A stretch of 64,000 nt of DNA from Motiliproteus sp041586615 (GTDB lineage Bacteria > Pseudomonadota > Gammaproteobacteria > Pseudomonadales > Balneatricaceae), in NCBI GenBank assembly GCA_041586615.1, contig JBFGZS010000002.1, forward strand, positions 1 through 64,000, read 5' to 3'. Each line of letters begins with the position of its first letter. Positions within the stretch are counted from its first letter, which is position 1. The notes beneath the pieces were generated by a model. The model saw nothing but the letters and a program-made list of their open reading frames with translations, did no database searches and was not told the origin of the DNA. Of the stretch, positions 8,301 to 16,756 are shown piece by piece. The position numbers were made by a program, and so were the translations under genes.

Positions 8301-9731
8301 ATGGGCACGCAATTAAATCTAGTCGTAAATAACCTTCATGAAGTCTCCGTTGATAATAAGCGGATGCTGTTTCACATTCCCAGCAGCAGCCTGTTCCAGC
8401 TCGATGAGGTGACAGGCCAGGTTATTGACCTGCTACGACAGCAGCCTGATCTGACCGATCTGCACCTGCAACAACAACTTGAAACCCAGCACTCAGCAGA
8501 AGTGGTCAGTGAGACGCTGCGAGAATTGGTCTCCATGGAGATCGTCAGCGATGGGCGGCCGCTAACACCGGAGATCGGGATTAAACACGTTGAGAACTAT
8601 CCGCTCAATACGCTGGTGCTCAACGTTAACACCGGCTGCAATCTCAGCTGTACCTATTGTTATAAAGAGGATCTGGATAAGCCCTCGGCCGGTAAAAAGA
8701 TGACCTTTGATACCGCCAAGAGTTCGATCGAAATGCTGATCAAAGAGTCGCCGGATGAGACCCGTTACAACCTGGTGATGTTTGGCGGCGAACCTCTAAG
8801 TCACCTGCCATTAATTCGCCAGGTTGTTGAATATGCAGAGCAGCGCTTCGGCGATCTCGATAAGCTGGTCGATTTCACGATGACTACCAATGCCACACTG
8901 TTGAACGAGAAAACTATCGATTTTCTGGCAAAACACCGGTTTGGATTGTCCGTGAGTATGGATGGCCCCCAAGCGATTCACGACCGTAACCGGATCACTG
9001 TTGGCGGTCAGGGCACTTATGCCGTTGTGGCGGCTAAGGCACGTCTGCTGTTGGAACGTTACCGTAGCCGCCCGGTCGGCGCACGGGTCACGTTGACCCG
9101 GGGCACGACCGATGTTCTGCGCATCTGGGATCACCTGTTCAACGATATGGGTTTTGCCGAGGTGGGTTTTGCACCGGTGACCTCCGGTGATATCTCCAAC
9201 TTTAACCTGACCGATGCCGAGTTGGTCGAGGTGTTCAGCAACATGAAGAAGTTGGGCGCGCACTATCTGGAGGAGGCGCTGGAGCACCGCAATATCGGCT
9301 TTTCCAACATGCACCAGTTGCTCACCGATATTCACGAAGGCAGCAAAAAGGCGCTGCCCTGTGGTGCCGGTGTCGCCATGCTGGCGGTCGACCACAGCGG
9401 CGGCCTGAATCTGTGTCACCGGTTTACCGGTTCGGATCTGCCGTTGTTTGGTACGGTTGAGACGGGCATCGACCGGGAGGGGCTGTCGGGGTTCCTCGAT
9501 CAGCGCCTGGATCGCACCGATACCGGCTGCAGCAGCTGCCGGATCCGTAATTTATGCTCCGGTGGCTGCTACCACGAGAGCTATGCCCATTACAATGACC
9601 CCACCATGCCGGTCTACCACTACTGTGATCTGATGCGCGACTGGGTCGATTTCGGAATCGATGTATACACCCGTATCCGGACTCAGAACCCCGCGTTTTT
9701 CGATGTCTATATCACCCCTCGCAAAGCGTAG
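8301..9731 (+). CDS. Radical SAM/SPASM peptide-modifying enzyme, QhpD-like
   Basis: This enzyme (476 aa from the chosen start) would cleave SAM and modify a peptide. I place the start at ATG 8301, which has GGAG five bases upstream, rather than the unsupported ATG at 8262. Residues about 10-85 look like a PqqD/RRE peptide-recognition domain (RMLFHIPSSSLFQLDEVTG). The radical SAM motif CNLSCTYCYKED gives C113, C117 and C120. The SPASM-type C-terminus carries LPCGAG, then GCSSCRIRNLCSGGC and YHYCD. The CTYCYKEDL signature and the downstream protease and exporter resemble QhpD, which forms Cys-to-Asp/Glu thioethers in QHNDH. The QHNDH subunit genes are missing here, so the substrate is probably the peptide at 8078. 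Confidence 0.8.
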   Translation: MGTQLNLVVNNLHEVSVDNKRMLFHIPSSSLFQLDEVTGQVIDLLRQQPDLTDLHLQQQLETQHSAEVVSETLRELVSMEIVSDGRPLTPEIGIKHVENYPLNTLVLNVNTGCNLSCTYCYKEDLDKPSAGKKMTFDTAKSSIEMLIKESPDETRYNLVMFGGEPLSHLPLIRQVVEYAEQRFGDLDKLVDFTMTTNATLLNEKTIDFLAKHRFGLSVSMDGPQAIHDRNRITVGGQGTYAVVAAKARLLLERYRSRPVGARVTLTRGTTDVLRIWDHLFNDMGFAEVGFAPVTSGDISNFNLTDAELVEVFSNMKKLGAHYLEEALEHRNIGFSNMHQLLTDIHEGSKKALPCGAGVAMLAVDHSGGLNLCHRFTGSDLPLFGTVETGIDREGLSGFLDQRLDRTDTGCSSCRIRNLCSGGCYHESYAHYNDPTMPVYHYCDLMRDWVDFGIDVYTRIRTQNPAFFDVYITPRKA

Positions 9732-9740
9732 GGGTATTGC

Positions 9741-11537
9741 ATGGAAACGGTTCTGGAGCAGACATCACCCGGACGAGCCCCCGGTAAGCCCGACGCAGCC
9801 AGCCTGCGCTGGCTCTACAGCTTCGTGCTGCCGCATCGGCTGGGTATCGCGCTGCTACTGCTGGTATCCATAGCGGCGACCTTGCTGGTTCTGGTGCAAC
9901 CTTACCTAACTAAACGGCTGATCGATGAGGGCTTGTTAGCTAAGGATTTTGATCAGCTGCTTAGCATCGCCATCATGCTGCTGGGTGTGGGGCTGTTTTC
10001 GACCTTATTGGCGGGTGTCAGCCGTTATTTTCATACCCGCTTGTCAGGCCAGATTCTGTTTGCACTGCGCGAATCGGTTTACGCCCATCTGCAAACCCTG
10101 TCGCCGGCCTTTTACAGCCGCCAGCGAACGGGCGACATCTTGTCGCGATTGGATGGTGATGTGGCCGAGATTCAACGGTTTGCCGTCGATGGGCTGTTCT
10201 CTGGGGTCAGCGGCATTATCGGTTTGATCGGCTCGGTATCGATGCTGCTGTGGCTCAACTGGCGTTTGGCGATAGGCATGTTGGTGCTGATACCGATTCA
10301 ACTGGTTTATCTGCGTTATATGCGGCCGCTGGTACAGCAGCGTACACGCCGTTTGCGGGAGCGTTCTGCCGATATCTCATCATTTTTGGTAGAGACACTG
10401 GGGGCGATGAAATTCATCCAGTCGGTGGGTGCCGAACGGCGTGAGAACGGCAATCTACAAGGCCTTAATCGCCATTATTTGCAAGAGCTGCTGGGGCTGC
10501 AGGTCATCGAATTTGCCGCTAACAGCGTCCCCAGCACCCTGACCACGTTGTTTCGGGCTTCGGCGTTTTTAATCGGCGGCTATGCGGTGATTCAAGGTGA
10601 GATGGAGCTGGGCGCGTTGATCGCTTTCTCAGCCTACTTGGGAATGGCCGTCGGCCCGGTACATACGTTGCTGGGGCTGTACATGGCGATTCTGCGCTTG
10701 CGGGTTAGCCTGGAGCGGGTCTGCTCGTTGACCCAGGCGCAGCCTGCGGTACACGACCTGGGCGATCAGCAACTGCCCGAGGGTTCGACCGGGCTGCTAC
10801 AGCTTGAGGATGTTTGCTTTAGCTACCCAGCACCTGAGGGTGTGGGTGTGGGTGTGGGAGTGGGTGAGGGAGTGGGTGAGGGTGAGGGTGAAGCGCTAAC
10901 CGATCTCAATCATGATCGGGTGTTCCATGGCGCCACGGTCACCTTACCTGCCGGTCGCCGGATCGGGCTGCTCGGCCCGTCGGGGGCGGGTAAGTCGACG
11001 TTGGTGGATCTGCTGCAGCGCCATTACGATCCTGATAGTGGTCGGGTGCTGCTGGATGGTATGGATCTAAAATCATTGCCTATTGCGGAACTACGGCGGC
11101 GGATCGCCGTGGTGTCGCAGGATGTGGTGCTGTTTGGGGGTTCGATAGACGCCAATATTCGTTATGCCTGCCCTGAGGCCGATCCAACGGCCGTCCTAAC
11201 GGCATTAGAACAAGCCGGTCTTGGCGGTTTTATTGCACAGCTTCCCGAAGGGCTACAGACCCGCATCGGCGAGCGCGGCACCCGGCTGTCGGGGGGGCAG
11301 AAACAACGCATCGCTATTGCCCGCGCACTGTTGCAGAACCCCGATATCCTGATACTCGACGAGGCAACCTCGGCGGTGGATGCCACCACCGAGGCGCAAA
11401 TTCTGGACGAGGTGTTACGCCTGTTTGAGGGCCGCACGGTGATCGTGATCAGCCACCGTGACAGCACCCTGACAGCGATGGATATGCGGGTGCAGATCGC
11501 CGATCGCAAGCTGAGTGTCGAAGGTGACAACGCATGA
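9741..11537 (+). CDS. ABC exporter, fused membrane and ATPase domains (QhpF-like)
   Basis: This is a half-transporter of 598 aa. Residues about 25-320 form a six-helix type I exporter domain. The ATPase follows with Walker A GPSGAGKST, signature LSGGQKQR, Walker B ILILDEATS and H-loop ISHRD. It would work as a homodimer in the inner membrane, probably exporting the modified peptide. It starts 10 bp after the radical SAM stop and its stop overlaps the protease ATG by 4 bp. Unusually, residues about 366-384, just before the nucleotide-binding core, are a Gly-Val/Gly-Glu repeat tract (DNA 10838-10892). Confidence 0.85.
   Translation: METVLEQTSPGRAPGKPDAASLRWLYSFVLPHRLGIALLLLVSIAATLLVLVQPYLTKRLIDEGLLAKDFDQLLSIAIMLLGVGLFSTLLAGVSRYFHTRLSGQILFALRESVYAHLQTLSPAFYSRQRTGDILSRLDGDVAEIQRFAVDGLFSGVSGIIGLIGSVSMLLWLNWRLAIGMLVLIPIQLVYLRYMRPLVQQRTRRLRERSADISSFLVETLGAMKFIQSVGAERRENGNLQGLNRHYLQELLGLQVIEFAANSVPSTLTTLFRASAFLIGGYAVIQGEMELGALIAFSAYLGMAVGPVHTLLGLYMAILRLRVSLERVCSLTQAQPAVHDLGDQQLPEGSTGLLQLEDVCFSYPAPEGVGVGVGVGEGVGEGEGEALTDLNHDRVFHGATVTLPAGRRIGLLGPSGAGKSTLVDLLQRHYDPDSGRVLLDGMDLKSLPIAELRRRIAVVSQDVVLFGGSIDANIRYACPEADPTAVLTALEQAGLGGFIAQLPEGLQTRIGERGTRLSGGQKQRIAIARALLQNPDILILDEATSAVDATTEAQILDEVLRLFEGRTVIVISHRDSTLTAMDMRVQIADRKLSVEGDNA
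10838..10892 (+). repeat. In-frame GGTGTG/GGTGAG simple repeat inside ABC ATPase
   Basis: About nine hexanucleotide-like units (GGTGTG, then GGTGAG and GGAGTG variants) encode an alternating Gly-Val then Gly-Glu tract. Units of six keep the reading frame, so slippage would change linker length without inactivating the gene. Homologous transporters normally have a short loop here. Confidence 0.85.
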
Positions 11538-12358
11538 ATGCAGCGCAGCGGTCTGCCCGGATGACAACGCCAGTGAGACCGATAATCGGTTTACTCGATT
11601 CGGGCATCAGTCAGCATCAACTGGCACAGTTGCACAGCGCCGCGGCGTTTTGTACAGAAAGCGCCGCAGCGTTTTGCACAGAGAGCACCGCAGCGTTTTG
11701 CACAGAGAACGACGCGACGGCACGCCAACAATCTTCACCCACTCAAGCAGACTATCAGGACCGGCTAGGGCATGGCTCGACGCTGGCGCAGGTGATGATA
11801 GATCAGGTACCCCACGTGCAGCTGTGTGTGGCGCGTATTTTTGACCGTAAGTTGACCGCCAGTGCCAACCAGACCGCCGCGGGCATCGATTGGTTGGTGG
11901 CGCAAGGGGTGCAGGTGATCAACTTGAGCTTTGGCTTGCGCCAGGACCGCCTGCCACTGGCGCAGGCTTGCCAGCGAGCGCTGGATGCCGGGGTGGTGTT
12001 GGTCGCCGCCTCACCGGCGATGGGGGAGCCGGTTTACCCTGCCAGCTACCCGGGCGTGATTCGGGTCACCGGCGATGCCCGTTGTCAGCCGGATCAGTAT
12101 TCCTGGGGGCCCTCCCGGCAGGCTGACTTTGGTGCCTGCGTTCGCGCGGGTCATCCGCAGGTGATCGGCGCCAGCGTCGCTACCGCCTATATCAGTGCGC
12201 GTGTTGGGGGTTATCTGCAGGCGAATTCTGGGCGCCCACTAGACCCGGCGCACTTGCAGGAGTGGCTCAGGGAAGGGGCATTTTACCAAGGTGCACAACG
12301 CCCCTTTGCGTTGATTCCCTGGGCGCGTCGCTTGACCTGGCAGAGAGGAGATCTATGA
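11534..12358 (+). CDS. Small subtilisin-like (S8) serine protease, QhpE-like
   Basis: This 274-aa protease keeps the triad: Asp in LLDSGIS (D22), His in LGHGS, and Ser in GASVATAY near the C-terminus. It has no signal peptide or classical propeptide, like maturation proteases that trim a leader inside the cell. It overlaps the ABC exporter stop and the next start by 4 bp each. Residues 35-58 are three tandem copies of an octapeptide SAAAFCTE (DNA 11636-11707), inserted between the catalytic Asp and His regions, each with Cys two residues before Glu. That insert is not part of the S8 fold as I know it. Confidence 0.8.
   Translation: MNAAQRSARMTTPVRPIIGLLDSGISQHQLAQLHSAAAFCTESAAAFCTESTAAFCTENDATARQQSSPTQADYQDRLGHGSTLAQVMIDQVPHVQLCVARIFDRKLTASANQTAAGIDWLVAQGVQVINLSFGLRQDRLPLAQACQRALDAGVVLVAASPAMGEPVYPASYPGVIRVTGDARCQPDQYSWGPSRQADFGACVRAGHPQVIGASVATAYISARVGGYLQANSGRPLDPAHLQEWLREGAFYQGAQRPFALIPWARRLTWQRGDL
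11636..11707 (+). repeat. Three 24-bp tandem repeats encoding S-(A/T)-A-A-F-C-T-E
   Basis: Three exact-length 24-bp units differ by only a few synonymous or near-synonymous bases and encode SAAAFCTE, SAAAFCTE and STAAFCTE (residues 35-58 of the protease). The Cys-Thr-Glu spacing is notable beside a QhpD-type enzyme, a family that joins Cys to acidic residues. Confidence 0.95.
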
Positions 12359-13278
12359 ACATGCTCGCGAATAGAAAACACCCCGAGGTTGCGCTAGCGC
12401 TGAGCCAACCCGCATCGATGACAAAACTACTAAGCCTGGGTTCCCAGCCGTTATTGGCGGAATGTCTGCAGCGCTTGGACTGCCCTAAAAATATGTTAGA
12501 TCTACAGGCACAAGCCTGGATGGTTAAGCGTATTCATCTGGGCAATGAGTTTTGTGAACGCCTGCTGCCAACCCCGTGTGAGTTGTCGCAGGTACTGTTG
12601 CAAACCCAGCAACTTGACCTCGACTTTTGCCTGGTCACGCCGATGTTGACTGATGCCGGATTTAAACGGTTGGACAGCCTGTTACCTCTGTTGCCTGAGG
12701 ATACCGAGGTGGTGATCAATGACTGGGGGACGTTGCAGCGGTTGCGGGCTGACTATCCTGACTTGGTACCGGTGCTGGGGCGGATGCTCAATAAGATGAT
12801 TAAGGACCCCCGTTTACCCTCAGAGCAGTGGACTAAACTGCATCCGCATAACAGTCAGTCGGCCCATTTTCGTACCTTGCTGGAGCGTTTTGGCATCGAC
12901 CAGCTGGAGATGGATGTGCCTCCGTTTGCTCGCCCAGATCATTTTCATACCGCACCCATGGCACTGAGCGTACATTTTCCCTATGGCTATACGGTCAAAG
13001 GGCGGATGTGTCGGATCGGATCACTGGGGCAGCGCGACGAGGCTAAATTTGTGGCAGCGCATGCCTGCAATAAAGAGTGTTTGAACTATTGGGCCAAGGC
13101 TGAACGCTGTGGCACCAAAACCGACACCGAACTGGACAGTTTCCAGCGTGGTAATACCCAGTTTTATCGCTACTCGGCGGCGATGGCCACGGCGATGTGG
13201 CAGGCAGTCGATAAGCGCTGGATCAACCGAGTCATCGTTGCAGGAGACTGGCATGAAAATCACAGCACCGCTGAGTAG
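12355..13278 (+). CDS. U32/UbiV-like protein with putative Fe-S cysteines
   Basis: This is a 307-aa protein starting at ATG 12355 behind a strong GAGAGGAG ribosome site and overlapping the protease stop by 4 bp. The central segment TEVVINDWGTLQRL resembles the beta-barrel region of the peptidase-U32 superfamily, especially UbiV. Four cysteines in the second half (C219, C238, C242, C252; GRMCRIG, HACNKECLN, AERCGT) have the look of a 4Fe-4S site. UbiU-UbiV and related U32 proteins support O2-independent hydroxylations. By neighbourhood it may hydroxylate or otherwise modify the peptide with the next gene product. It is not a proven peptidase. Confidence 0.6.
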   Translation: MNMLANRKHPEVALALSQPASMTKLLSLGSQPLLAECLQRLDCPKNMLDLQAQAWMVKRIHLGNEFCERLLPTPCELSQVLLQTQQLDLDFCLVTPMLTDAGFKRLDSLLPLLPEDTEVVINDWGTLQRLRADYPDLVPVLGRMLNKMIKDPRLPSEQWTKLHPHNSQSAHFRTLLERFGIDQLEMDVPPFARPDHFHTAPMALSVHFPYGYTVKGRMCRIGSLGQRDEAKFVAAHACNKECLNYWAKAERCGTKTDTELDSFQRGNTQFYRYSAAMATAMWQAVDKRWINRVIVAGDWHENHSTAE

Positions 13279-14296
13279 GCTCGGAGAGATAGAACCGTTG
13301 GTTGCTGCCGGCGCCGATGAGTTTTATTGCAGCGTGGTGCCGACCGACTGGCAGCAGCGGTTTGGTAGTTCTGCCGTTAGCCGGAGGCTGTTTGGCAGCC
13401 TGCCCAACGACAGTGATCTGGAACTGGCGATTGAGCGCGTGCAGGGATTAGGCAAACATCTATCGTTGGTGATGAACGCCCAGCACTACACCTCCGAGCA
13501 GTTGGACAGCCTGTTACGTTTGGCCGAGCGCTTTGCTCATCGAGGCGGCGATGCGGTAATCGTCGGTGACCCGACGCTGTTGGGGCTGATAGGCGCAGAA
13601 GGCTTTGATTTCGGTATTCATCTGAGTTCCATCGCCGCATGCCGGAATCGCCAGAGCGCCGAATTTTTTCGCGAGCTGGGGGCCACCCGAATCATCTTCC
13701 CGCGGGACATGACTCTAAAAGAGATGGCGCGCATGACCAACGCACTGCCGGAGCTGGAGTTTGAAGCCTTTGTCCTCAATGACGGCTGCGTGTTTGAAGA
13801 GGGGGTTTGTCACAGTATCCATCTGCCGGGACCGATGGGCGGAGCGATCTGTATGGATAACTACCGTTACCAGTATTTGCGCGATGATGCCGCGCCGTTA
13901 ACCCACCAGGAGCAGCAGGCGTTAGAGCACAACGACAGCCGTTATGCCCAGTGGTTGTGGTATCGGTTTGGGTGCGGTTTTTCGGTCACCCAGGAGGGTT
14001 ATCCTTACGGTCCCTGCGGCATCTGTGCGCTACCCCGGTTGAATCAACCCAATTTTGTGTCGGTCAAGATCGCCGGTCGTGATGCACCGCTCGCGCGTAA
14101 ACAGAAGAGTGTAGAGCTGGTGCGACAGGTGCTCGACCGGATGGACAGCGGTGCCGCGGAGGCTGAGGTGATGGCCTTTGCTCAGGGGATTCGAGGTGAT
14201 CCCGAACTCTGTAGCCACGGCAAGATGTGTTATTACCCGGAAGTGGTTAACCGACCGGGACCCGCAAGCGATTCCAAAGTGATCGCCAGGGGCTAA
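13253..14296 (+). CDS. Peptidase U32 family protein, UbiU-like partner
   Basis: This 347-aa protein starts at ATG 13253 (MKITAPLSRLGEIEPL) behind AGGAGA and overlaps the previous gene by 26 bp, so the two are surely co-translated. The N-terminal GADEFYCSV and the barrel segment GGDAVIVGDPTLLGLI are typical of U32 proteins. Cysteines at 179, 186, 200, 255 and 258 (GCVFEEGVC, AICMD, GPCGIC) could bind an Fe-S cluster. Tandem small-plus-large U32 genes recall ubiV-ubiU, but here they sit in a radical-SAM peptide operon. The exact reaction is unknown. An oxygen-independent hydroxylation is my inference from the family. Confidence 0.7.
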   Translation: MKITAPLSRLGEIEPLVAAGADEFYCSVVPTDWQQRFGSSAVSRRLFGSLPNDSDLELAIERVQGLGKHLSLVMNAQHYTSEQLDSLLRLAERFAHRGGDAVIVGDPTLLGLIGAEGFDFGIHLSSIAACRNRQSAEFFRELGATRIIFPRDMTLKEMARMTNALPELEFEAFVLNDGCVFEEGVCHSIHLPGPMGGAICMDNYRYQYLRDDAAPLTHQEQQALEHNDSRYAQWLWYRFGCGFSVTQEGYPYGPCGICALPRLNQPNFVSVKIAGRDAPLARKQKSVELVRQVLDRMDSGAAEAEVMAFAQGIRGDPELCSHGKMCYYPEVVNRPGPASDSKVIARG

Positions 14297-14358
14297 AAAC
14301 CTTAACAACAGTTACAGCAAATATAATAACAATAACGGCAATATCCGAGGTGACAGTC

Positions 14359-16368
14359 ATGTCGATACACACTAACCGCATGGATCCCCAGATCACTCAT
14401 CAGGCACGCCGGATGGTGATGGAGCAGGGCGTATTGCCTGCAGGCATGTTGCGCGGAGACATTGAGGCGTCCTGGAATCGCTGTCTGGAGTTTGGCTTAC
14501 AGTTGGACCATAAACCAGTCCCTCAGACCGGTGCTGGCTCGCAGATCGAGACGTTGCTGGAGCGAAACCAGCGCTTGATCACCAGTACGATACCCGAGAT
14601 GGAAGCCCTGTATCGGCACTTTGGCCAACGTGATTCGGTGGTGATTTTATCCGATGACCAGGCGACGGTGCTCAAGAGCCTGGGTGGCGAACTGTTTCAG
14701 GACAAAGCCGCCCGTATCTCGTTACTACCGGGCACCTCCTGGAAGGAGCGTGAGGGTGGCACCAACGCGATCGGAACGGTACTCAAAAACAATAAGCCGA
14801 TGATGATTCAAGGCGGTGAGCATTTTTTCGATGCTATCGGCAGTTTTTGTTGCTCAGCAGCACCTATTTTCGCCCCCTGCGGGAGTGTGGCGGGGGTGTT
14901 AGATGTGACTTCTGATGAGGGCTTTGGCTCTTTTCATAGTCTGGGATTGGTGAGCATGTCCGCTCGGTTGATCGAAAACCGATTGTTCACAGACCAGTAC
15001 CGCAGCCAGGTTTTAGTCGCGGTTCATAGCCGGCCAGAATTTGTCGATAGCCTGTGGCAAGGGTTATTGGCATTCACCTCGGAGGGTTACCTGCTGGCCA
15101 TGGATCGTGAAGCAGCAAAATGTTTAGGCCTCGACCCGGCCGAAGTCGGTCGGCGCGATTTTAGCGATCTGTTCGGTATTAAACTGGGTGAGGTCGTCGA
15201 TCAATCGATGCGTTCACCACGCAGCCCGCTAATCTTACGCAAAGGTGGCGCATCACAACTATACGGCCGCTTGTTGCATCTGCCGGGTTCGGCCAGAGCT
15301 GATGTTGCGGTAGATTCGCGAATCCAAACTAAACAACACCCAGTACCCGTCAGTGGTGGTGATATAACCCTGAGCGATGTGGTGTTTGAGGACAAGGATT
15401 TTACACGCGCGGCGATGCAGGGCACCAAGGCGTTGAATCATCAAATCCCATTGCTGCTGTTGGGGGAGACGGGGTCAGGTAAAGAGGTCTTGGCCCGGGC
15501 GCTGCACGGCCAGGGGGTACGCAGCAAAAGCAGCTTCGTCGCCCTTAATTGTGCGGCTATTCCAGAAGGCTTGATCGAATCTGAGCTTTTCGGTTACCAG
15601 GATGGCGCCTTTACCGGCGCACGTAAGGGCGGCATGCAAGGTAAAGTGCAGCAAGCACATGGCGGGACGCTGTTTCTTGATGAGATTGGTGATATGCCCT
15701 TGGATCTTCAAGCGCGTCTACTGCGGGTGTTGCAGGAGCGATCTGTCACGCCGCTGGGCGGCAGCAAGGAGATTGCGGTGGACATTAGCGTCATCTGCGC
15801 CACCCATCGGGATATTAAACAGATGGTCGCCGACGGCAGCTTCCGGGAGGATCTCTATTATCGGCTTAACGGTGTAGTGATCCAAATTCCGGCGTTACGC
15901 AACCGAACCAATCTAGAGGGTTTTGTGCAGCGCCTGTTGAGCCCGATGCTGAATGGCAACCATGATATTCGAATCGATAGCGGCCTGATGGCTCAATTTC
16001 AACGTTACCGCTGGCCCGGTAACGTACGTCAGTTGCAAACGGTGATCAAGACCTGCCTGGCCTTCATGGATGACGATGAATCGCTGATTACAGAGCAACA
16101 TCTGACCGATGACTTTCGCCAGTCACTCGAGGATTCTGTGCAAAACGCGAAGCGGACCCGCCATGATGATCCTATCTCAGTCGCCGAGGGCTCTTTGAAA
16201 ACCCTAAAAACGGCGCAGACCGAACAGATAAAACAGGCCATTGAAGCCAGTAGCGGCAACATGTCTGCCGCTGCCGTGTCCTTAGGTATTAGTCGCGCGA
16301 CCCTGTACCGACGGCTGCAACATGCCGGAATCAAAGTGGTTAGTGATATCCAGTTACTGGATTCATAG
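14359..16368 (+). CDS. Sigma-54-dependent AcoR-type transcriptional activator
   Basis: This is an enhancer-binding activator of 669 aa. I favour ATG 14359, because GAGGTGA lies five bases upstream. A GAF-type sensor covers about residues 60-200 (GTSWKEREGGTNAIGT is AcoR-like). The AAA+ domain has Walker A GETGSGKE near 368, the sigma-54 contact loop GAFTGA near 416, and Walker B GGTLFLDEIG near 435. A Fis-type helix-turn-helix lies at about 634-655. It closes the peptide operon (63 bp after the U32 gene). It is the obvious activator of the two -24/-12 promoters at 7040-7055 and 7968-7983. The inducing ligand is unknown. Confidence 0.88.
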   Translation: MSIHTNRMDPQITHQARRMVMEQGVLPAGMLRGDIEASWNRCLEFGLQLDHKPVPQTGAGSQIETLLERNQRLITSTIPEMEALYRHFGQRDSVVILSDDQATVLKSLGGELFQDKAARISLLPGTSWKEREGGTNAIGTVLKNNKPMMIQGGEHFFDAIGSFCCSAAPIFAPCGSVAGVLDVTSDEGFGSFHSLGLVSMSARLIENRLFTDQYRSQVLVAVHSRPEFVDSLWQGLLAFTSEGYLLAMDREAAKCLGLDPAEVGRRDFSDLFGIKLGEVVDQSMRSPRSPLILRKGGASQLYGRLLHLPGSARADVAVDSRIQTKQHPVPVSGGDITLSDVVFEDKDFTRAAMQGTKALNHQIPLLLLGETGSGKEVLARALHGQGVRSKSSFVALNCAAIPEGLIESELFGYQDGAFTGARKGGMQGKVQQAHGGTLFLDEIGDMPLDLQARLLRVLQERSVTPLGGSKEIAVDISVICATHRDIKQMVADGSFREDLYYRLNGVVIQIPALRNRTNLEGFVQRLLSPMLNGNHDIRIDSGLMAQFQRYRWPGNVRQLQTVIKTCLAFMDDDESLITEQHLTDDFRQSLEDSVQNAKRTRHDDPISVAEGSLKTLKTAQTEQIKQAIEASSGNMSAAAVSLGISRATLYRRLQHAGIKVVSDIQLLDS

Positions 16369-16756
16369 GCAGAGTATAAAAAATTGGCCACGCTTATTGC
16401 AGACGCGACCCCGTGCACTCCGTTCGTTTTGGGTGTTCAAGCCAAAGCCAGGATCGGACGGTTAGGTCGTCGAGATAGACGAGTAGCGATGGCTAGGGCA
16501 AACAGGGAGGAGGTTAGTTGAGATTTTATTAATAACATAACAACTTAGTGAAAAAACTGTTGGCTTATTAGCAACTAATCACTTCTTACAGACGTTGCCT
16601 GCGATTGGTTTAGTCACAAAAAATAAATCATTTCAAAATAATATATTATAAGTAACAGCGTAAAAATAAAACAACCTGGTACGGTGACTGCAGTACCTTA
16701 AGGGTCTTAAACAAAAATACGAAGTCCAGGAGAATGCCCATGGGTGGCGGTGGTTG
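16369..16756. other. AT-rich intergenic region
   Basis: No gene or terminator with a convincing T-run is visible. The second half (about 16,530-16,680) is strongly AT-rich and leads into the degraded insertion sequence that follows. Confidence 0.4.
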
